Shown here piece after piece: positions 52,776 through 62,337 of a stretch of DNA of 64,000 nucleotides; the first letter of the stretch is position 1, and each line of letters opens with the position of its first letter. Source of the DNA: Anaerolineaceae bacterium. Its GTDB lineage: Bacteria; Chloroflexota; Anaerolineae; Aggregatilineales; Phototrophicaceae. A program made the position numbers and the translations under genes. Below the pieces are notes generated by a model that worked only from the letters and a program-made list of their open reading frames with translations, was not told where the DNA came from and did no database searches. The stretch is taken from the NCBI GenBank assembly GCA_007693385.1, contig REDR01000043.1, positions 124,001 through 188,000 on the forward strand, in the 5' to 3' direction.

Positions 52776-54041
52776 ATGGCTTTTGATGAAGCAAAAATTT
52801 ACATCCGTAGCGGTGATGGTGGCGAAGGTCTCGTCAGCTTTCGCCGCGAGAAATACGTGCCGCGTGGCGGCCCGTCCGGTGGTGATGGCGGGCGTGGTGG
52901 CTCGGTCATCATGCGCGTGAATCCCAAGATGAACACGCTGAATGTCTTCCGCAGGCGCGTTCACTTCAAAGCGCCGACGGGCGGGCGTGGTGGCAGTAGT
53001 AACAAGACCGGACGCGACGGCAAAGATGTTTATATCGATGTGCCGCCGGGCACGGTTATCCGCGACGCGGAGACCGATCAAGTGCTGGGCGATCTCGTCC
53101 ATGACGATCAACAGATCGTTCTGGCGAAGGGCGGGCGCGGCGGACGGGGCAATGCCCGCTTCGCTACCGCGTCCAATCAAGCGCCACGCATCGCGGAGAA
53201 GGGCGAGCCGGGCTTAGAGCGCTGGGTTAAACTGGAATTGAAGCTGATCGCCGATGTCGGCATCGTCGGCGTGCCCAACGCCGGAAAATCGACATTGCTT
53301 TCGGTTATCAGCAACGCCAAGCCGAAGATCGCCAACTATCCATTCACCACGCTTGAACCGAATCTCGGCGTGGTGATCTATGACGATCAGGACGTGGTAT
53401 TCGCCGACATCCCCGGATTGGTCGAAGGCGCTCACATGGGCGTCGGGCTGGGGCATAGCTTCCTGCGTCACGTTCAGCGCACGCGCCTGCTGATTCATGT
53501 GCTGGATGGCGAGAGCGAGAACGTGCTGGCCGATTACAGTCAGATTCAAAGCGAGCTGGCGCTGTACGACGAGCATCTGGCCGAGCGTCCGCAGATATTG
53601 GTCTTTAACAAAATTGATTTGCCGGATGCGCCCGCCCGTTATGAGGCGTTGCAGTCGCTTCTAGCGGAGCAGGGCGTGGAGTTGATGGCGATTTCCGCCA
53701 TGACACAGCACAATATCAAGCCGTTGATACAACGGGCGTTTGCGGTGCTGGCCGAATTGCCGCAGACGACAGCGACCACCCCAGAAGAAGATATGCGCGT
53801 TTATGAGCTAGAAGAAGATGACGTGACGTTCGAGATCGTCCGCGAGGACGGCGGCTACCGCGTTAGCGGCAAGCGTATTGAACGGGCGGCGGCCATGACG
53901 CAATGGGACTATGAACAGGCGGTCATGCGCTTTCAAAATATTCTGGAGACGCTGGGCATCACCCGCGCTCTTGAGAAAGCCGGTGTGCAGGTTGGCGATA
54001 CCGTTTATATCGGCGATCATGAGCTGGAATGGTCGGACTAA
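52776..54041 (+). CDS. obgE: GTPase ObgE/CgtA
   Basis: A 421-residue essential ribosome-assembly GTPase. Residues 1-157 are the glycine-rich Obg fold (IYIRSGDGGEGLVSFRREKYVPRGGP, GRGGRGNARFATASNQAP). The G domain has G1 GVPNAGKSTLL, G2 YPFTTLEPNLG, G3 ADIPGLVEGAHMG and G4 FNKIDL. The C-terminal OCT domain, present in only part of the family, spans about 340-421 (DVTFEIVREDGGYRVSGKRIERAAAMTQWD). ObgE also binds ppGpp in other bacteria, which links it to the RSH enzyme of this window. The gene is translationally close to the epimerase gene; nadD follows. Confidence 0.96.
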   Translation: MAFDEAKIYIRSGDGGEGLVSFRREKYVPRGGPSGGDGGRGGSVIMRVNPKMNTLNVFRRRVHFKAPTGGRGGSSNKTGRDGKDVYIDVPPGTVIRDAETDQVLGDLVHDDQQIVLAKGGRGGRGNARFATASNQAPRIAEKGEPGLERWVKLELKLIADVGIVGVPNAGKSTLLSVISNAKPKIANYPFTTLEPNLGVVIYDDQDVVFADIPGLVEGAHMGVGLGHSFLRHVQRTRLLIHVLDGESENVLADYSQIQSELALYDEHLAERPQILVFNKIDLPDAPARYEALQSLLAEQGVELMAISAMTQHNIKPLIQRAFAVLAELPQTTATTPEEDMRVYELEEDDVTFEIVREDGGYRVSGKRIERAAAMTQWDYEQAVMRFQNILETLGITRALEKAGVQVGDTVYIGDHELEWSD

Positions 54042-54131
54042 ACGACCATCCGGCGGCCTTGCCTGATGACTTTCTCGATTGTGAATAGTTCCATTGACGA
54101 CTACATTGGACATGATAGAGGTTAATCCGAC

Positions 54132-54749
54132 ATGCCTGAACGCATCGGTATTCTAGGCGGCACGTTTGATCCGCCGCATTACGCGCATCTGATACTCGCC
54201 CAGCACGCTTACGAAGAATTACGTCTGGATCATGTGTTGTTTGTGCCTGCCGGTCAACCGGTACATAAAGGTGAACGCACCGCGATTGTGCATCGCGTCA
54301 ATATGCTGTTGTTGGCGCTGGGCGATGATACGCCGCATTTCGTGCTATCCCGCGTGGAGATTGACCGCCCGGGCCCGCATTACACGGTGGACACAATCCA
54401 GATCATCCGCCATCAAAACCCTGATGCGGAATTATTCTTCCTGATGGGCGGCGATGTCTACCGTGATTTGCCGAATTGGGAGCGCCCGCGCCAGATGTTT
54501 CAATCGGCGAAGCTGGCTGTTGCCGTCACCCGCCGCCCGGGTTATGGTGATCTGGATGTGAGTTTGGATATGCACCATGAGGCCGTGCCGGAACTGGAAT
54601 CACACGCGCTGATGCTCTCCTCTCCGCTGGTTGAGTTTTCGTCAACCGACATCGTTGATCGCCTGCGGGCGGGGCGTAGTGTGCGTTATATGTTGCCGGA
54701 TGTGGTTCTGGAATATATCCGCGAACATAAGCTATATGAGGTGAACTGA
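54132..54749 (+). CDS. nadD: Nicotinate-nucleotide adenylyltransferase
   Basis: A 205-residue enzyme that joins ATP and nicotinate mononucleotide to deamido-NAD in NAD synthesis. The nucleotidyltransferase motifs are GGTFDPPHYAHL at the N-terminus (HxxH-type, written H-Y-A-H) and SSTDIVDRLRAG near the C-terminus (the ISSTxxR motif). PAGQPVHKGERT and FFLMGGDVYRDLPNW are also typical. Length is normal. obgE-nadD is a common pairing in bacteria. Its stop overlaps the ATG of the next gene (TGATG). Confidence 0.95.
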   Translation: MPERIGILGGTFDPPHYAHLILAQHAYEELRLDHVLFVPAGQPVHKGERTAIVHRVNMLLLALGDDTPHFVLSRVEIDRPGPHYTVDTIQIIRHQNPDAELFFLMGGDVYRDLPNWERPRQMFQSAKLAVAVTRRPGYGDLDVSLDMHHEAVPELESHALMLSSPLVEFSSTDIVDRLRAGRSVRYMLPDVVLEYIREHKLYEVN

Positions 54750-56533
54750 TGAAGTACGCGATCTCGTTGATCTTATTTCTGCTGGTTGTCGTCGTCACCG
54801 GACAGACCATCGCCACGCCGCAAGCAGAACAATCTGCTGTGCCGACGCTAACCCCGCCAACTCCGGTGCATGAACAACAACCGCCCGCCGAAGCCGAATT
54901 GCCGGATGTGTCGGCGGTAGCGCGGATTGCTGAAGAAGGCGTGGTGCGCGTCGGCATCCTGTACAACGAACCGCCTTTCAGTGAGTTGAATATACGTGGC
55001 TTTGTCTCCGGCTTTGATGCCGACATCGCCAATAGCATCGCCAATACATGGGAAGTTGATACCCAGTTTGTACAGGTGATGCGTGATCCGCAACGCACCG
55101 CCGCCATGTTGCGTGATGGTGAGATTGATATGGTCATCGCGGCACAGGTGCGCCACCGCGAAATTGACCGGTATATTGAGTACAGTCACACGTATTACAT
55201 CGCTAAAAAAGGCGTCATGCTGTTGGCCGATGATCCGGCGGAGTCGCTGGCCGATTTAGCGGATCGGCGATTGGGTGTGGTGGCCGCGACACCCGCGCAG
55301 GCGTCGCTAGAGACGTGGCTGGCGCGTTCCGGTGTGCCGGTGGAGATCGTCACGTATCCGACGCTAGACCGCGCCTATCGCGCTTTGATCGCCGGTGACG
55401 TGGGCGGCGTGGTGGATAGTGAACATCGTTTACAGCGCGTCGCCGGGCCGAACATCGACGGGATTCAAATTCTAAGCGAACCTATCGAGATCGAGTCCTA
55501 TGCTATCGGTTTTTTGCCGCAAGATGCCGCCATGCGTGACCTGATTAACCGCACCTTGCATCACCTGACGATGACTGGACGTATGGACGAAATCGTGCAG
55601 GTGCATTTCCCGGGTGATCGCTATGACGTGATCCGCGCATGGAACAATCTACCGGAAGACCCGCCCGTACCCGCCGATTATCCGTCAGCGCTGAACTACC
55701 CATCGGAGTATGTTCTGCCGCGTGTGCAACGCGGCGAGGTGATCCGGGTGGCGGGTATGTTTGATGTGCCGGTTGATCCCCAGCTTCCGCAAAGCGAACA
55801 GCGACTCAATTCACTGCATCAGATGATAATGGATGATATGGTCAGCCGGTGGGGGGCACAGGTCGAGTACATCAACGTGACCGGTGAGGATGCGTTGAAC
55901 ATGGTGGCGAATGGTGAAGCCGACATCGCGTTCGGTGTCGAGCCGGATTGGGAATGGGCGGACCGCGTCGATTTTACATCGCGTTATCTAAAGCATGGTG
56001 AGCGCTTGATGGTGCGTGTGGATGGCGGCGTCGTCGGTTTTACGTCGTTGCGCGGGCGTAATGTCATCGTGCCCAACAACGAGCCGGGCATCACCGCACG
56101 GCTGAACGCTATTGCTGATGATGTGAACGTCAATCTGCTGGCCTCACCAGAACGCGAACAAGACCTCGCTTTCGCGTTATTGACCGATGAAGACCTCAAC
56201 GCGGCGGCGGTATTCGCTAACAGCCTGCGCCTCATCTCGCATGTGCGCGATAACGCCAACCTGACGATGACCAATTTTCCGGAGACGACGACTTCGCGCT
56301 GGTATGGTCCCAGCAATCTGCACGGCGAAGATTACAGCCCGCGCATGATGGTGATGGCTGTGCCGCAAAATGATCTGGAATTTCGCTTGCTGGTGGAATA
56401 TACCTTGCAGGAGATAGCGCGGGAAGGTGTGCTGACTGAGTGGCTGTTGTCTCTGTCGTTATTGCAGGACATCCCGCAGTTTGAAATCTGGCCGGGTACG
56501 GGCACGCATCTCGGCTTTAACCTGTCACGCTAG
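54749..56533 (+). CDS. Tandem family-3 solute-binding protein
   Basis: A 594-residue exported protein. Residues 1-19 form a signal peptide, followed by a short Pro/Thr linker. Two copies of the bacterial extracellular solute-binding domain of amino-acid type follow. The first is about 52-290 (GVVRVGILYNEPPFSELNIRG-, GFDADIANSIA, LRDGEIDMVIAAQVRHREIDRYIEYSHTYY). The second is about 325-575 (EVIRVAGMFDVP, MVANGEADIAFGVEPDWEWADRVDFTSRYL). No permease or ATPase gene is adjacent, so it may feed a distant transporter or serve as a sensor. It overlaps nadD by TGATG and ends in a strong terminator. Confidence 0.88.
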   Translation: MKYAISLILFLLVVVVTGQTIATPQAEQSAVPTLTPPTPVHEQQPPAEAELPDVSAVARIAEEGVVRVGILYNEPPFSELNIRGFVSGFDADIANSIANTWEVDTQFVQVMRDPQRTAAMLRDGEIDMVIAAQVRHREIDRYIEYSHTYYIAKKGVMLLADDPAESLADLADRRLGVVAATPAQASLETWLARSGVPVEIVTYPTLDRAYRALIAGDVGGVVDSEHRLQRVAGPNIDGIQILSEPIEIESYAIGFLPQDAAMRDLINRTLHHLTMTGRMDEIVQVHFPGDRYDVIRAWNNLPEDPPVPADYPSALNYPSEYVLPRVQRGEVIRVAGMFDVPVDPQLPQSEQRLNSLHQMIMDDMVSRWGAQVEYINVTGEDALNMVANGEADIAFGVEPDWEWADRVDFTSRYLKHGERLMVRVDGGVVGFTSLRGRNVIVPNNEPGITARLNAIADDVNVNLLASPEREQDLAFALLTDEDLNAAAVFANSLRLISHVRDNANLTMTNFPETTTSRWYGPSNLHGEDYSPRMMVMAVPQNDLEFRLLVEYTLQEIAREGVLTEWLLSLSLLQDIPQFEIWPGTGTHLGFNLSR

Positions 56534-56542
56534 GCCGCAACA

Positions 56543-56581
56543 CGGGGAGATTACACTAAGGCGACAATCTCCCCGCGTTTT
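56543..56581 (+). terminator. Rho-independent terminator after the solute-binding protein gene
   Basis: CGGGGAGATT (56543-56552) pairs perfectly with AATCTCCCCG (56566-56575), followed by CGTTTTG. It lies between converging genes and may serve both. Confidence 0.85.
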
Positions 56582-56585
56582 GTCG

Positions 56586-59500
56586 TTAATTCGGCGTGAT
56601 GACCGCCGCGACCTGTTCCATCATCCAGACCTGATAGCCGTCTACAATCGGCTCGAATATAGCGCGGATGGTTTCGATGTCTTCCGCATAGCCGTTCTCG
56701 GTGCGGATCATCGGTAGCTGGAACCACACTGCGAAGGTCTTGCCGTGCGGCATCGCGGCGGTGTATACCCGTCCGCTTAATCGCTGGTCATCGACGAAGG
56801 CGGTATAACTGACCGCCTCCCACGTCATGAACTGGCCGAAAAGCGTGTTGGTGTTGGTCAGCGTCAATTGGTTGACATCCGGTAGCGCATAGCCGAGTAG
56901 TACGTTGCTCAACACGCCGGTTGCCCCCTCGATGTTGGCGCTGAGATTGAAGACTCCCGTCTTGATGAATGTATCGCTACCGGCTGATGGTTGCAGGCTG
57001 AACGGCCAGTCGGACGAATCATCGAGCGTCAAATCCCATTCCAGAAATAGCGGGAAGTCATATTCATATTCGGTAGTGCTGAAACTGTAGAAATCCCAGC
57101 GCGCGTTTTGATCGCGGTTGGCGTTGATGGCCGCTTCATCGACAAACGTCAGATTTTCTTTGACGAAATCGAAATGTTCACGATAATCCGTCGTGCCTTC
57201 TCTTGCTTCCGCCGCGACCACCAGACTCAAGTAGTCCAGATCGCGCACCGGCACCGCGAACGCCCGCCCGATGAATACCTCGCCGTCCGGATCGGTGATC
57301 CGCATATCGAACGCCTGCGCCGCTTCACCGTCTACTGTGGTATCGCTGATGTCGCCGATGATCTGTATACCGGCTTCGGCCTGCGCCCAGTCCAGAATTT
57401 GCTCGATGCTCTTCTCGCCGTCAAAGTGGAAATGAACATAGATGTTGGTTCGCAGATTCCCGTCAGGGCTGGCGGTGAAGTCGATCAAGCCGCTATCACC
57501 GATGAACGTCAGGTCTTGAATATCCGGCAGGGGGGCTTCCCACGATTCGGGGTACGGCTGATAGAAGCCGGTGCCCGGGCGGTTGTAAGTCCGCAGTTCC
57601 GGCGGTAGCTCCGCATTACCGGCGATGGTGATGTCGGCGGTGGCGAATCCGGTTGTGCCACCGAACGCGGTCAGCTCGTAGCCGACCTGATATTCGCCGT
57701 CCGGCGCTGGTTGCCATGACCAGCGCAAACCTTCTTCCGGCCATGTGTACAGGTTGCCCGGCTCTGGCCTGATCTGCCCGTCTTCGTTGACGACATTGCG
57801 GAACGTCTCGACCAATGAACCGGCGGGAATCTCGATGATGCCCGCGCCGTTGGTGGTCTGCGATAGGCTGATGACGCGCTGAGTGAAGCCTTCCTCACGG
57901 CTGAAAGTGATGATGACCGATTCCCAATCGCTGTCAGCTTCGCAGGCGTTGTTAGGCGGACAATAACGCGCATCGAGCGATGTCGTTTGATCGTCCACGA
58001 ACAGCATTTCAAAGTGTGATTGCTCGCCGTCAGTCACCTGCGGCAATGTCGCGTCCCATGTGATATTGGCCGGTTGATAGCCGGATTGCCACCGGTTGAC
58101 CAGTTCGACACGGCCATCGGGCATCACTTCGCGCCAGAACAGGCGCTCCTCAGCGTAGCGGACGACGATGCCATCTGCTTCTACGCGGTCAAATACCGCG
58201 ATGCCGGATGTGATGTTGCGCCCGTTGATTTCGACTTCGACCAGAGCCGATTTTTGCAGGTTAGCCGCGCCGAACGGGTAGCGGTTGATGACGTTGATGC
58301 TCGGGGCGATAGGCGTATGGAACACGGAGTCGCCCTGCCATGGGGCAGGGGTGACGACGTTATAGTAATTGCGTAACATCCGCCCCCATTCGCTGAGCGG
58401 CGATTGATCGAAATAGCCGGTATCGAAATTGACGCTACGTTCCGGGAAGTAGATGTTGTAATAGCCGATGCGTCCGGCGACGCGCTCGCCGCCGCTAGCG
58501 TACAGTCGCACGCTATTCAGCGCTTGAATGACGTTTTGTGCGGCTGAGACGACTTCTTCATCGGCGTTGCGATTTTCGGTGACGCGCCGCATCAGGTCGG
58601 CCAGATCAACCATGCTATTGGCGGTCTTGCTGTTGTTACTCCGCATGAAGTGTTGATAGGTGTAGGTGTTGGAACGCGCCGAACCGAGCAGGTTGGCGAC
58701 CAGAACTGGATTGCGCCGGTTGACGATAGCGGCGAACGTTTCCACCGCTTCCACGACGGGATCAAATTCGTTGAGATCGGTCAGGGCGCTGGTCAGGAAG
58801 AAGACATCGGTGCCCGGACGCGCCAGAATATCCACGTCGATATACTGGTTGATGAGCTGTGTGCTGATGTCGCTGAAGTCCGGTTCAAGTACCTGTTCGC
58901 GTAATAAGCTGGTGAAAAGCGTCATGTCGTGGCCGGGATTAACCACGATTTCCGGCGAGGCCAGCGCATAGTCGAAATACGGTGATATTGCGTCGAAATA
59001 CTCCACACTGCTCATGAAGCAGGCGTCATTGATGAGGAACGCGAACTTGTCGAGGTCGGTCTGTGCCAGCGCCAGATTCAGCGCCTGTTGCATCTCTGGC
59101 AGGCTGATGATGTCGCTGTGGGTGTCATCAGTGACCACGCCGTACCAGCCCGCGCCATGACTGCCGATGGAAATCGCGTAATTGTCCGACGGATAATTGC
59201 GGATGCCCCATACCAGAAACTGCGCGAATAATTCGCCGTCCGCGCTATTGACCACGCCGAGATCGGTGATAGCCGGTGTGGTGAGCGTGGCGACTGATGG
59301 GCGCTCGGGATCATCGGGGTGCGGCTGGTCGCCATCGTCGGGCGGCGGGCCAATCTCGAACAGGCGTGCGCCGTACCAATCGTCGTTGGACGTATCGTGT
59401 CCGGGACTGCGGTCAAGCAGGGCGACGATACGCACACTTTGATCGCTACCAGCTAACTCGAATTCGTTCAGATCGTTAATCAGGGCGCCTTCCAGATTGT

Positions 59501-60371
59501 TGTCGCCGCCATAGTACGCGAAGATCGTCCATGTGGTCTGTTCGCGTGGCTCGAACTGTGGCGCGATGGGGAAACCGCTATTGAGCAGGTCGCCGTCACG
59601 GATGCCATACGTGCTGACACCGCTTGTCTGTGCGGCGGGCGGGATCAGGTTATAGAACAGCCGGAACTCGCCGCTTGTGCGTCCGTCGGCGTCGCCGTAG
59701 CGCGTGGCGATGATGCGATAACTGCCGCGTGCCGCCTGCGGGAAGAACAGATAAGAGCTTTTGTCGCCGTTGATGCGGTCACGGTCATTGTTGGATGCGA
59801 TGATGATGTTGTTCTGGTCTTCCACCAGATATAACATCGTGTCCAGCCCTTCGTTCGTCGTCTCGCGCAGGTCAATCTCGATGGCGGTGCCGGTCTGGGC
59901 GACCTCTATCGGGATGGTGTGGAAGGGCGTCGCATCGTCGATCACGGCGACCAGATTGGCCTCGATGACTTCTTCAACCGTCTGCACGACGATCTCGAAT
60001 TCGCCTGTCGCGGCGTCTTCGGCGCTGACGCGCAAGGTGTAATCGCCGTAGCTGGCGAAGCGATAATCGAAGTCAGATGTCCGGCTGAGGATGACTGTGC
60101 CATCAGGGGCGCGGCGCGTTGGTGGGCTGACTAGCTCGACGGTTAGCGCGAGATCATCGTCCGTCGGATTGATGGTGAATGTCGCGCTGGTTTCGGAACG
60201 GCGGATCGTCAGGGGGAGTTCAACAAGCGGCTCGTCGGCGGTGATCGCCCCCGTCAGGGTGAACGTCTCGACGCGCAAGCCGTCGCCGGAATCAGCGCGG
60301 ACGAATATCATGGGGATGCCCAATAGCAGGGCAAACAGACAGAACGTAACAGGGCGCAAACGCTTCACCAT
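56586..60371 (-). CDS. Large secreted clostripain-type (C11) cysteine peptidase
   Basis: A 1261-residue exported protein. Residues 1-26 form a signal peptide. Residues 30-275 are two beta-sandwich-like regions of the pre-peptidase type (GDYTLRVSAEDAATGEFEIVV, ARGSYRIIATRYGDADG). The C11 peptidase lies at about 278-680: WTIFAYYGGDNNLEGALINDLNEFE, catalytic His405 in SIGSHGAGW and Cys451 in INDACFMSSVEYF. A long beta-rich part (690-1261) follows. C11 enzymes cut after Arg or Lys and often self-activate. This one is much larger than clostripain itself. AAGGAAG stands directly before the ATG. The gene converges on the solute-binding gene. Confidence 0.9.
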   Translation of the reverse strand: MVKRLRPVTFCLFALLLGIPMIFVRADSGDGLRVETFTLTGAITADEPLVELPLTIRRSETSATFTINPTDDDLALTVELVSPPTRRAPDGTVILSRTSDFDYRFASYGDYTLRVSAEDAATGEFEIVVQTVEEVIEANLVAVIDDATPFHTIPIEVAQTGTAIEIDLRETTNEGLDTMLYLVEDQNNIIIASNNDRDRINGDKSSYLFFPQAARGSYRIIATRYGDADGRTSGEFRLFYNLIPPAAQTSGVSTYGIRDGDLLNSGFPIAPQFEPREQTTWTIFAYYGGDNNLEGALINDLNEFELAGSDQSVRIVALLDRSPGHDTSNDDWYGARLFEIGPPPDDGDQPHPDDPERPSVATLTTPAITDLGVVNSADGELFAQFLVWGIRNYPSDNYAISIGSHGAGWYGVVTDDTHSDIISLPEMQQALNLALAQTDLDKFAFLINDACFMSSVEYFDAISPYFDYALASPEIVVNPGHDMTLFTSLLREQVLEPDFSDISTQLINQYIDVDILARPGTDVFFLTSALTDLNEFDPVVEAVETFAAIVNRRNPVLVANLLGSARSNTYTYQHFMRSNNSKTANSMVDLADLMRRVTENRNADEEVVSAAQNVIQALNSVRLYASGGERVAGRIGYYNIYFPERSVNFDTGYFDQSPLSEWGRMLRNYYNVVTPAPWQGDSVFHTPIAPSINVINRYPFGAANLQKSALVEVEINGRNITSGIAVFDRVEADGIVVRYAEERLFWREVMPDGRVELVNRWQSGYQPANITWDATLPQVTDGEQSHFEMLFVDDQTTSLDARYCPPNNACEADSDWESVIITFSREEGFTQRVISLSQTTNGAGIIEIPAGSLVETFRNVVNEDGQIRPEPGNLYTWPEEGLRWSWQPAPDGEYQVGYELTAFGGTTGFATADITIAGNAELPPELRTYNRPGTGFYQPYPESWEAPLPDIQDLTFIGDSGLIDFTASPDGNLRTNIYVHFHFDGEKSIEQILDWAQAEAGIQIIGDISDTTVDGEAAQAFDMRITDPDGEVFIGRAFAVPVRDLDYLSLVVAAEAREGTTDYREHFDFVKENLTFVDEAAINANRDQNARWDFYSFSTTEYEYDFPLFLEWDLTLDDSSDWPFSLQPSAGSDTFIKTGVFNLSANIEGATGVLSNVLLGYALPDVNQLTLTNTNTLFGQFMTWEAVSYTAFVDDQRLSGRVYTAAMPHGKTFAVWFQLPMIRTENGYAEDIETIRAIFEPIVDGYQVWMMEQVAAVITPN

Positions 60372-60435
60372 GACTTCCTTTGACCGTTATTTTAGTCGAT
60401 GTGGCTATTATACCAATTTAGTCGAATTAGCACAC

Positions 60436-60463
60436 ATCAGGCGGGGGAAATCTCCCGCCTGAT
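60436..60463. terminator. Hairpin between the small secreted protein gene and the C11 peptidase gene
   Basis: ATCAGGCGGG (60436-60445) and CCCGCCTGAT (60454-60463) form a perfect 10-bp stem with an 8-base loop. On the minus strand no T-run follows, so attenuation or partial termination between the two genes is as likely as full termination. Confidence 0.6.
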
Positions 60464-60500
60464 AGGTTAATGTTTGTTGTGTCGATTTCTCCCAGCCGCT

Positions 60501-61091
60501 TTAGCAGTTGGGGAATGCACCGCGACACGGACGACTCATGCCTGAGCCGCGCATACTGGCTTCACGCGCTTCCATACCGGCCTGTAGGCCACCGGCGAAT
60601 TCTGGAAAAAGCGGGATGAAAAGCGTGGCGCTCTCGAACGACTCGGGGATGTCGGCGTTGTCGGCATCAATCGTCTCGTCGAAGGGCTGAATGCTGATGA
60701 TGGTGGCCGCGTAGCTGAATACACCGTCGAAGTAATCCGGCTCGGAGATCATCAAAGTGATGGTCTCGTTCTCGGTTAGCAGAACGGCCTCAGCAACCAG
60801 CAGTTCTTCCTGTGAGGCGAACGACCAATCACTGCTGAATTCGATGCTCAGGTATTGACCGGCGCTGACGGCATCCATGCTGATGAACCATTGCAGGCTT
60901 TCCGGCACGCCTTCCAGCGTCAACGTGAACAGGTCTTCAGTCGCTTCGACCAGCGTGCCGCTTTGCGCGGGCACGATGAATGTGCCATAGGCGACATCGC
61001 TCAACACCTCTTCGTCATCTTGCGCGTTTAGCACGGCGAGCGGTACAATAATCAGGGTGAGAATCAATAACATTCTGGCTATTTTACTCAT
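60501..61091 (-). CDS. Small secreted protein of unknown function
   Basis: A 196-residue exported protein with a signal peptide (residues 1-23, cleavage after VLNA). The mature part is acidic and beta-rich, with a YGTFIVPAQSGTLVEATEDLFTLTLEGVP pattern that resembles short extracellular beta-sandwich domains. The C-terminus has two cysteines (PCRGAFPNC) that could form a disulfide. AGGAG lies 8 bases before the ATG. It is followed on the same strand by the C11 peptidase gene, 130 bases downstream with a hairpin between. I recognise no family. Confidence 0.7.
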   Translation of the reverse strand: MSKIARMLLILTLIIVPLAVLNAQDDEEVLSDVAYGTFIVPAQSGTLVEATEDLFTLTLEGVPESLQWFISMDAVSAGQYLSIEFSSDWSFASQEELLVAEAVLLTENETITLMISEPDYFDGVFSYAATIISIQPFDETIDADNADIPESFESATLFIPLFPEFAGGLQAGMEAREASMRGSGMSRPCRGAFPNC

Positions 61092-61222
61092 GTTTCGTAC
61101 TCCTTAGTATGCGCTATGATCTGCGTCTTTATCATAACAAAAAAATGACAAACTCTCTCCCCATTATGAGCGAAAAACCACCAAAATTCATAAATGTAAA
61201 AGAGAATTTATAGTTCGATGGG

Positions 61223-61240
61223 CGTGATGCGCTCATCACG
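61223..61240 (-). terminator. Stem-loop after the LysR gene
   Basis: CGTGATG and CATCACG form a 7-bp stem with a CGCT loop, 20 bases beyond the LysR stop. An AT-rich stretch follows on the minus strand, but no clean T-run. Confidence 0.35.
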
Positions 61241-61259
61241 GGACGATGCAAACGGAACT

Positions 61260-62183
61260 CTAACCGATCAAGGCGCTGATCTGCGGAAAGCTCCGCGCCA
61301 GATGGCGCAAAAAGGCGACTGTGGTCGGCGTGAACAGATGGTCTTTGTTCCATGTCAGCTTGACATGACGCTTGAGAGAGAAACCGTCAACGGGTAGCGC
61401 CCGCAGAAGTTTCATCTGCACTTCGTTTTTGACCGCATAATCGGGCATGATGGTGATGCCCATGCCGCTACTGACCGCCTGCTTCATCGTCTCCTGATTA
61501 TCGAACTCAGCGACGATGCGCGGCTGAATGTTCATCTGTGCCAGCATCATGTCCGACCAGATGCGCGTTTGACTGCGCGATTGACGGGCGATGAATGGCT
61601 GATCGTTGAGCGCTTCCGCCGGAATGCTATCCAGTTTGCAGAAGGGGTGATCCCTGCCGACGATCACGTATAAATCGCTTTCGCGCAGGACGAGAACGCC
61701 CAGCCTCTCCGCCGGATGGTCTTCGACTTCGATTTCGCCTTCGACGATGCCGATGTCGAGCTGGCGATTGAGCAGTGAGGCGATGACTTCATCGGTGGTG
61801 CCGGTTTGCGCGGCGACGGTCAGGTTAGGGTAGCGGCTACTGAATGTCTTGAGCCATTCCGGAAGCAGGTAGACGTTAACACCGGGCGTCGCGCCGATGC
61901 TCACCTGTCCGTCTTTCAGGTTGTTGATATTGGTGACGGCGTTCTGTGCTTCGGCCACTAGACGCAGGATTTGCACGGTATAATCGCGCAGTTTCTCGCC
62001 GGATTCGGTCAGTTTGACGCCGCGCGGCCCGCGATCAAACAGCCGCGTTCCCAGACTGTTCTCCAGATCGCTGATGTGCTGGCTGATGGCGGATTGTGTC
62101 AGTAGCAGTCTTTCCGCCGCTTTACTGAAGCTACCTGTTTCGATGACGGCGGTGAAAATCTCCAGCTTGTAGAAATTGAGCAA
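61260..62183 (-). CDS. LysR-family transcriptional regulator
   Basis: A protein of about 307 residues. The N-terminal winged helix-turn-helix (FYKLEIFTAVIETGSFSKAAERLLLTQSAISQHISDLENSLGTRLFDR) is complete. The effector domain (about 90-300) has the two-lobe periplasmic-binding fold (GQVSIGATPGVNVYLLPEWLKTF, QLDIGIVEGEI, AVSSGMGITIMPDYAV). CysB/CbbR-like regulators are the closest in style. I put the start at a TTG (62181-62183) with GGAG 6 bases upstream; a second in-frame TTG at 62195 is possible. It is divergent from the RidA-like operon, so regulation of that operon is likely. The effector is unknown. Confidence 0.88.
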   Translation of the reverse strand: MLNFYKLEIFTAVIETGSFSKAAERLLLTQSAISQHISDLENSLGTRLFDRGPRGVKLTESGEKLRDYTVQILRLVAEAQNAVTNINNLKDGQVSIGATPGVNVYLLPEWLKTFSSRYPNLTVAAQTGTTDEVIASLLNRQLDIGIVEGEIEVEDHPAERLGVLVLRESDLYVIVGRDHPFCKLDSIPAEALNDQPFIARQSRSQTRIWSDMMLAQMNIQPRIVAEFDNQETMKQAVSSGMGITIMPDYAVKNEVQMKLLRALPVDGFSLKRHVKLTWNKDHLFTPTTVAFLRHLARSFPQISALIG

Positions 62184-62240
62184 CGGTATCTCCAAACGAT
62201 GAAATGCGGGTGGTGGTCATTTGCCACCCGACGATTGATG

Positions 62241-62255
62241 GGTATATTTATACCA
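62241..62255. promoter_or_regulatory. Palindrome and extended -10 in the LysR/RidA divergent region
   Basis: GGTATATTTATACC (62241-62254) is a perfect 6+2+6 palindrome between divergent genes, a plausible regulator site. On the minus strand the same bases read TGGTATAAA (62247-62255), an extended -10 for the LysR gene, so binding there would autoregulate it. Confidence 0.5.
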
Positions 62256-62337
62256 TGAGTCGCGCAATAATTTTAGCAATCGCCGCGATTTGCGGCGTAT
62301 AGCGTGGTTGATTGAGATAGATCAAAAGGGTGAAAAT

